Shown piece by piece: positions 44,669 through 49,559 of a stretch of DNA of 49,559 nucleotides. The stretch is from Bifidobacterium panos. Its GTDB lineage: Bacteria > Actinomycetota > Actinomycetes > Actinomycetales > Bifidobacteriaceae. The stretch spans positions 1 to 49,559 of the forward strand of contig NZ_JAAIIJ010000020.1 in assembly GCF_012932445.1 (NCBI RefSeq). The letters run 5' to 3'. Both the position numbers and the translations under genes were made by a program. Position 1 is the stretch's first letter. Each line of letters starts with the position of its first letter. Under the pieces are notes generated by a model that ran no database searches, had not been told where the DNA came from, and worked only from the letters and a program-made list of their open reading frames with translations.

Positions 44669-44703
44669 ATGTTGGAAAACCGCACAATGTAAGGAGTTTC
44701 GCT

Positions 44704-45870
44704 ATGATTCCACGGGCTATGGCAGATAAGCTGCGTGACTTGGCAGAGACGTTCCCCGCGGTGACACTCACTGGCCCGAGGCAAAGCGGCAAATCCACGT
44801 TGGTCAAAGAAACATTTCCGCAATATCGCTATGTGTCGCTGGAAGATGCGGATGTTCGGGAAGCGGCGCGGGAGGATCCCCACTCGTTCCTTTCGCGTTA
44901 CGATTCGCGGGTGATCTTTGACGAGGCGCAACGTGCGCCGGAACTGTTCTCCTATATGCAGGGCGTTATTGACAGCAGCGACGAGCTCGGCCAATACGTT
45001 CTCTCAGGATCGCAGAACTTCTTGTTGCTGAAGAGCATCTCGCAATCGCTCGCCGGCAGGGTGGCGGTACTGCATTTGCTGCCGCTGTCTTACGCCGAGT
45101 TGGTTGCCGGCGAAAAGACCCCCGCGACCATCGATGATTTTCTGTTCACGGGAGGTTATCCACAGCTTAACGCCACAAAAACCGCGCCTGCCGATTATTT
45201 CCGCAGCTATGTCGCCACATATGTCGACCGTGATGTGCGCGAGGAGCTGGGCGTGCGCCGGGTTGCGCAATTCAATGCATTCCTGACCATGTGTGCCACT
45301 CGGATTGGCGAAGTGCTCAATATCGAAGGCCTGGCGAATGATTGCGACATCAGCGTGGACACGGCGCGTAGCTGGCTGTCCATTCTGGAGTCGAGCTTTA
45401 TTGCGTTCCGTCTGCATCCGTTCCATAAGAACTACGGCAAGCGGCTTATTAAAGCCCCCAAACTCTATTTCTATGACACCGGGCTGGCGGCGAATCTGCT
45501 TGGCGTCGAGTCCGCTGAGGAGCTGATGCTGAGCCGGTACAGGGGCAGCCTGTACGAGAATGCCGTCGTGGTGGAGATTGCCAAGCAATACGAGGCGATT
45601 GGCCGCGAACCGAAGCTGTTCTATTGGCGCGACAGCAACCAAAAAGAGATCGATCTTATCATCGAGAAAGGCGGCGAGCCCCAATACGCCATTGAGGTAA
45701 AATCCTCCGCCACCTATCGCTCCAGCGCATTCAAAACCCTTGAGGATATCGCTCCCGCAATGGGACTTGACCCGCAGCGGCGCTTCGTGGTGTATGGCGG
45801 CGACGAGTCCTTCGAGACGAAACACGGTCAGGTGCTTGGCTTGGCCGATTTGAACAAGCTCGTCTCATAA
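44704..45870 (+). CDS. AAA ATPase with DUF4143 domain
   Basis: The product has 388 residues; AAGGAG precedes the ATG. Walker A is GPRQSGKST (Gly24, Lys30) and Walker B VIFDEAQ. FLFTGGYPQL, YVATYVDRDVREE and LYFYDTGLAANLLG are DUF4143-family marks. Near the C-terminus KEIDLIIEKGGEPQYAIEVK has the acidic and E-x-K spacing of a PD-(D/E)xK nuclease-like fold, which these proteins often carry. The cellular role of the family is unknown, though members are frequent in mobile or defence-like settings. Its promoter must lie within or next to repeat array B. Confidence 0.85.
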   Translation: MIPRAMADKLRDLAETFPAVTLTGPRQSGKSTLVKETFPQYRYVSLEDADVREAAREDPHSFLSRYDSRVIFDEAQRAPELFSYMQGVIDSSDELGQYVLSGSQNFLLLKSISQSLAGRVAVLHLLPLSYAELVAGEKTPATIDDFLFTGGYPQLNATKTAPADYFRSYVATYVDRDVREELGVRRVAQFNAFLTMCATRIGEVLNIEGLANDCDISVDTARSWLSILESSFIAFRLHPFHKNYGKRLIKAPKLYFYDTGLAANLLGVESAEELMLSRYRGSLYENAVVVEIAKQYEAIGREPKLFYWRDSNQKEIDLIIEKGGEPQYAIEVKSSATYRSSAFKTLEDIAPAMGLDPQRRFVVYGGDESFETKHGQVLGLADLNKLVS

Positions 45871-45944
45871 GTCTGTTCATAAGTCTGTTTTGCGAATCGC
45901 TATTGACGAATCGGTTGCTGCGTTTCGTCACGCTTGACTGTTGA

Positions 45945-47855
45945 CTAGATTGATTGTGAGGGTGGGGCGGGGAGGTTTGCGGCGTTGAACAGGGGAGCGG
46001 GGCCCCAGCTGTGCCAGGCGTAGCGTACGGCGGTTGGGTGGTCGACGTCTTCGGCGCTGAGTGTTATCTGGGCGAGGTCGTTTGTGGCGGTTTGGCGGGC
46101 GTCGCGCGTGACGATGGTCGCCTGCGCCGGGTGGAATACGCCGTCCGTGCTCGCCAGCTCGAAACCTGACTGAGTGGCTTGGCGAATAAGCGGCGTTTGA
46201 TTGAGGCGCCGCCGTTCGTCCATGTTGCGCCGGCTGTCCGGGTCGGTGCCGTCGAAATGCAGCCCGTGCGCATGGTTGAAAACCAGCGTAACCCGGCCAT
46301 GCTCGTCCCGGTTCCAACGCGCAACGGACGGCCCGTCGACGGCGACATCCTTGCGCCCATACACCCGCCGCAACGCGCAATCCGCCAGCCGCTCGCCGGG
46401 TGTGCGCTTGTCGGTGGGATGAATGTTGTCGAACTCGCCGCAGTCGATCAGGCTGACGGCGAACACGCGGCTGATTTCACGCGCGGCGCTCCACTGGGCT
46501 TCGCGCAACACCGGCCAGCGCATCGGGTCGCCACTCGTCTCGGCGGTGGTCTTGTCAATCCACTGCGGCAGTTGCGCAATCAGAAACGGCAGTGCGGCGT
46601 CATGCCACAAGCCGCGCCATTCGCCGATCAGCAGTCCCAGCAGTTCGCGGTACGATTCGCAATACGCCTCGTCCTCCTCTCCTTGGTACCACAGGAAGCC
46701 GGCGAGTGCGTAAGGTGCAATCCGCTGCAGCATCGCCCCGAACGCGCCGGCGGGGCGCCACTGCGAAGTCGGGGTGACGGGCGGCGGCCACGGACATGCG
46801 CCGTATCGTGCATTAAGCTCATCCCACGTGACATCCGGGCTGGCCTCACGCGCCGCCGCGATGTAGGCATTCCAAGCATCGAACCGCGTTTGCCAAGCGG
46901 CGGTTTCGGCGGCGAAGCATTCGGCGGTTTTATCGGCTATCGCTGCCTCGAAACGCTGGAGATACCCTCGTCCGGCGGCGCAAGTTTCCAATGTTTCGCG
47001 GCTCATCCAGCAGGTTGCGGACGTTCCGCCGATGTAACAGTCCACAACTCCGACCGGCACGTCGTCGCCCAATTCGCGCCGTAGTTTACGCGCGAAATAA
47101 TAGGCGACTGCCGACATCGTCCCGCTGGTTTCAGGCGAGCATGAACGCCAGCGCGCGGCATGCTCCGCCGCCTCGTCCACCACACCGGTTTTCGGCACAT
47201 TGATGAAACGCAACAGCGGATCGGCGGATTCGCTGACGGCTCGCTCCGCATCGTCGCTGTTGCGCAGCTCGACCTCCATGTTGCTTTGGCCGCCCGCCAG
47301 CCACACTTCGCCGGCCAGCACATCCTCGAAGATGAGCTCGTCGGCACCGGCATGGATGCGCATGGTGTACGGCCCCGCCTCATGCAGCGCGGGCAGTGTC
47401 ACCGACCAGGGGAGGGGAGTTTCAGGCTGTGCGTCACTCGTGGTGCCGCTCGTGACCAATCGGTCGGTATTCCGTCCGGTTGGTAATGGGGATGACTGCT
47501 GCGGGGTATCGTCCGTGACCAATCGGTCAGTATTCTGTCTGGTTGGTAACGAAGGATTATCGCCCGTGACCAATCGGTCAGTATATTGTCCGTTTGGTAA
47601 CGAGGGGCGCGTGGTTGCAATGCCTTGTGCGACCGTGGTGCCGTGCGCGTCGAGTATCGCAACCGTCACAGCGCAAGGATCCGCGTTCGCCGCGAGCGTG
47701 CCGAACACAGTGATGGGCTTGTCTCGTTGCAGCACCATGTGCGAGTCAAATATGGCCGCCACCGTCAGTGCGCCGCAACGGTTGCGTCCGGCGTCACTCG
47801 ACGTGCAGAAGACGTTCATTTCGGAACCCGGGGCCGGGCCGGTTGCGATGACCAT
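45945..47855 (-). CDS. SASA-type carbohydrate esterase (sialate O-acetylesterase-like)
   Basis: The product has 636 residues. ATG 47855 follows AAAGGAG. The SGNH motifs are GGQSNMEVEL (Ser191), GFLWYQGEEDE and DNIHPTDKRT (His479 with the preceding Asp), as in the SASA family (PF03629), which deacetylates sialic acids or acetylated xylan and glucan oligosaccharides. No signal peptide is obvious, so it is probably cytoplasmic. It starts 27 bases after the CE2-like gene and forms an operon with it. The N-terminal beta domain contains an insert of about 50 residues made by repeats. Confidence 0.85.
   Translation of the reverse strand: MVIATGPAPGSEMNVFCTSSDAGRNRCGALTVAAIFDSHMVLQRDKPITVFGTLAANADPCAVTVAILDAHGTTVAQGIATTRPSLPNGQYTDRLVTGDNPSLPTRQNTDRLVTDDTPQQSSPLPTGRNTDRLVTSGTTSDAQPETPLPWSVTLPALHEAGPYTMRIHAGADELIFEDVLAGEVWLAGGQSNMEVELRNSDDAERAVSESADPLLRFINVPKTGVVDEAAEHAARWRSCSPETSGTMSAVAYYFARKLRRELGDDVPVGVVDCYIGGTSATCWMSRETLETCAAGRGYLQRFEAAIADKTAECFAAETAAWQTRFDAWNAYIAAAREASPDVTWDELNARYGACPWPPPVTPTSQWRPAGAFGAMLQRIAPYALAGFLWYQGEEDEAYCESYRELLGLLIGEWRGLWHDAALPFLIAQLPQWIDKTTAETSGDPMRWPVLREAQWSAAREISRVFAVSLIDCGEFDNIHPTDKRTPGERLADCALRRVYGRKDVAVDGPSVARWNRDEHGRVTLVFNHAHGLHFDGTDPDSRRNMDERRRLNQTPLIRQATQSGFELASTDGVFHPAQATIVTRDARQTATNDLAQITLSAEDVDHPTAVRYAWHSWGPAPLFNAANLPAPPSQSI
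47451..47600 (-). repeat. Three in-frame palindromic repeats inside the esterase gene
   Basis: Copies of about 36 bases begin at 47451, 47514 and 47565 (CGTGACCAATCGGTC...GGTTGGTAA), 63 and 51 bases apart, both multiples of three. Each has ACCAA and TTGGT ends forming a dyad and encodes a variant of NTDRLVT. They extend a loop in the N-terminal domain without breaking the frame. Confidence 0.8.
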
Positions 47856-47882
47856 GCGTTGCTCCTTTATCAATCCCACATA

Positions 47883-49049
47883 TCAATTCCACAAAGCGGG
47901 GCCGAAAGATGCGAGGTAAGCGGCCAGTTCGTGGCCCATTTCGCGCTGTTCGGCGATGCGCGGATGGCCGGGAGTTCCGGAGCCGTTGCGCGAATAAAGC
48001 AAGTGCGTGACCTTGGGGTCGGAGGCCATGCAGCACACCTCGTCTATCGCGCGATCCCACGCGGAATCATGTTCCATGATTGTGGTGGTCAGCACGATCA
48101 GCGCGTTCGGGTACGTCGCGCGCAACGTACGCACGAAATCAACGTAGCGCTCCCGCCAATGCCGGGCTTGTTCGCCGTCGTAACACTGCGCCATGAAGTC
48201 GCGCGGGTGCGAATCGTTCTGCCCTAGCGCCACCACCACGACATGCGGCGTGTATCGGCTGAAATCCCACGGCTTGGTCGTGCCCAGCGCGGGGTTGTAT
48301 TCCACCTTGTCCCACATGCTTTCCATGCCGATGTATCGCGGCGGGTTGAACCAACCGATGCCGTCGATCAGCGGCACGCCGCCCTGGGCGGTAATATGCA
48401 GTTGAGCGCCGAGTTCGCGTGCGGCGATGGCCGCGTAGGAATACCAAGCATTGCTGTATGAGCTCAGGTCGGCATCCGGGTCGCATTGGCCGGCGTAACG
48501 CACGGCTTCACAGCGCTCGCCGCACGACACGGAATCGCCGAACACTTCGATGCGCCGCTCCTTAGGCGGTTGCGGCTCGGTGTCCGCCGGCTCCAGCAGT
48601 TCCGCCCCGTCGTCCAGCAACACTGCCAACATCTTGAGATGGCACATGCCGCCGTCCTGCCGTTTGAAGATGGTAACCTCGTGCTCGATATCCGGCAGGT
48701 GCTCGGCGAGGGTGACGATGGTGGATTGGCGCGGCGGTACGTCGACTGCTGTTTTCTCAGTCGATTCCGCTGGTTCGGCGCGCCGCGGATAGCCATTCTC
48801 CAGACTGACGGCATCGTGCGCGGCGTCTATGGGCACCGGCACCTTGACCTGCATGCCGTCAATCACAGCCCCGAGATAGATATCGCCGTAATTCCAATGG
48901 TTGACAAGCTCGACGCCGAGCGAGGTGCCGGTGAAGCGGAACGACACCTGCGTATAGGGGAACACCCACACCGGGCGCTTCGGGTCGGCATCGTCAATGC
49001 GCCCCATCGTGCGCCGCAACGCCGAATGGCCGAACCGGAAAACCTGCAT
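47883..49049 (-). CDS. CE2-type acetyl esterase, SGNH fold
   Basis: The product has 388 residues; AAGGAG precedes the ATG. A beta-sandwich domain of about 140 residues (VWVFPYTQVSFRFTGTSLGV) is followed by the SGNH domain with VFGDSVSCGERCEAV (Ser173), ITAQGGVPLIDG, VVALGQNDSHP and GTPGHPRIAEQREMG (His362). The Asp usual before the catalytic His is replaced, consistent with the Ser-His dyad known for CE2 acetyl-xylan esterases. There is no signal peptide. First gene of the two-gene esterase operon, it probably removes acetyl groups from imported hemicellulose fragments. Confidence 0.85.
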   Translation of the reverse strand: MQVFRFGHSALRRTMGRIDDADPKRPVWVFPYTQVSFRFTGTSLGVELVNHWNYGDIYLGAVIDGMQVKVPVPIDAAHDAVSLENGYPRRAEPAESTEKTAVDVPPRQSTIVTLAEHLPDIEHEVTIFKRQDGGMCHLKMLAVLLDDGAELLEPADTEPQPPKERRIEVFGDSVSCGERCEAVRYAGQCDPDADLSSYSNAWYSYAAIAARELGAQLHITAQGGVPLIDGIGWFNPPRYIGMESMWDKVEYNPALGTTKPWDFSRYTPHVVVVALGQNDSHPRDFMAQCYDGEQARHWRERYVDFVRTLRATYPNALIVLTTTIMEHDSAWDRAIDEVCCMASDPKVTHLLYSRNGSGTPGHPRIAEQREMGHELAAYLASFGPALWN

Positions 49050-49181
49050 ACGTTGCGCTCCTTAAGTCAAGCAGCGGCCATTGCCGCCCACGCCCAACAA
49101 TAGCCCAAACAGCGCTAGCATCCGCAAACGTCGCATAAAACATCAAGATCTGTCCGAGCGCAGCGAGGTCGTTCCCTGCGT

Positions 49182-49406
49182 GTTTGAGTCACAGTGTGCG
49201 TTGCTGTCGTCTCGGTTTGTCTCAAGTCGCAGTGCTATTGCTGTTGTTTTCGGCTTGTTCTGGGTTACAGTGCCCATTACTACCGTTCTCAGTTTGTTTT
49301 GGGTTGCGGTGTGCTCGCTATCGTTCTTGGTTTGTCTTGGGTTGCGGTGCTATTGCTATTGTTCTTGGTTTGTTTTGGGTTGCGGCGCTCGTTTTCGCTG
49401 TTCTGT
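49182..49406. repeat. Degenerate 38-bp tandem repeat, about six units
   Basis: Units beginning GTTTGT start at about 49182 (short), 49215, 49253, 49292, 49330 and 49368, with consensus GTTTGTTTTGGGTTGCGGTG then CTATTGCTATTGTTCTTG. Frames through it are low in complexity and not credible as protein. Confidence 0.75.
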
Positions 49407-49473
49407 TTTTGATTTTCGTGTTGTTTGGCTATTCCGGTGTCTGCGGCGGATGTTGCCGTGTTCGACACCCCGG

Positions 49474-49498
49474 ACGAACAGCCCAGTGGGCTGTTCGT
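49474..49498. repeat. CGAACAG palindrome, copy 3
   Basis: Perfect 12-bp arms (ACGAACAGCCCA) surround one central base, related to the copies at 4031 and 6272. From 49499 to the window end no gene start is supported. Confidence 0.7.
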
Positions 49499-49559
49499 GT
49501 CGATATCAACGGACGGCGTCATTTTGCGGTAGTAGATCGTTCCCGTGTCCTCTGTAGAC

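Noticed and set aside
49289..49522. Minus-strand open frame at the right edge, open to the window end
   Set aside because: It runs through the palindrome and the 38-bp tandem repeat and is low-complexity; a gene tail from outside the window cannot be excluded but is not supported.

Overview
This is a GC-rich window (about 60% by eye) from an actinobacterium. Gene content points to the genus Bifidobacterium: a LacI-controlled sugar ABC importer without its own ATPase next to GH31 and GH36 glycosidases, a P19/FTR1-type iron operon, actinobacterial lipoproteins, and many GC-rich palindromic intergenic repeats. I would not name a species from sequence alone. No intact rRNA or tRNA gene was seen.

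Layout. 1-3620: 3' part of a giant repetitive cell-wall protein ending in an LASTG sorting signal. 3621-6575: palindromic repeats and a nested graveyard of IS elements (an IS3-type element apparently broken by IS256 and IS21 remnants), closed by a tRNA 3'-end-like scrap and a perfect 24-bp-arm hairpin. 6575-9726: Fic protein, HAD-like protein and an aminotransferase. 9875-15500: a membrane protein, a beta-helix-like surface protein paired with a Gly/Gln/Ser/Asn-rich membrane protein, and a DUF6020 membrane protein.

15567-24112 (minus strand): an iron-uptake operon in the order FTR1 permease, P19-like protein, DUF2318 membrane protein, two FtsX/MacB-like permeases, ATPase, FMN-binding lipoprotein. 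Two abutting identical 16-bp palindromic sites lie just before its first gene. An HTH gene upstream is a paralogue of the IS3-OrfA-like gene at 4153.

24459-35226: a carbohydrate locus with a LacI regulator, CUT1 binding protein and two permeases, a YicI-like GH31 alpha-xylosidase, an AGE-family isomerase/epimerase and a GH36 alpha-galactosidase. 35459-41351: an SBP-like membrane protein, a YesL-like protein, an ABC ATPase lacking a recognisable Walker A motif with its FtsX-like permease, and an MFS transporter. 41580-42632: ilvC.

42668-45870: the most unusual part. A HipB/HipA-type toxin-antitoxin pair is bracketed by two arrays of a strictly 23-bp tandem repeat (5 and 9 copies), the second array leading directly into a DUF4143-type AAA ATPase. 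45945-49049: a probable operon of two carbohydrate esterases, one containing in-frame copies of a palindromic repeat. The window ends in a degenerate 38-bp tandem repeat and another copy of a palindrome seen twice earlier.
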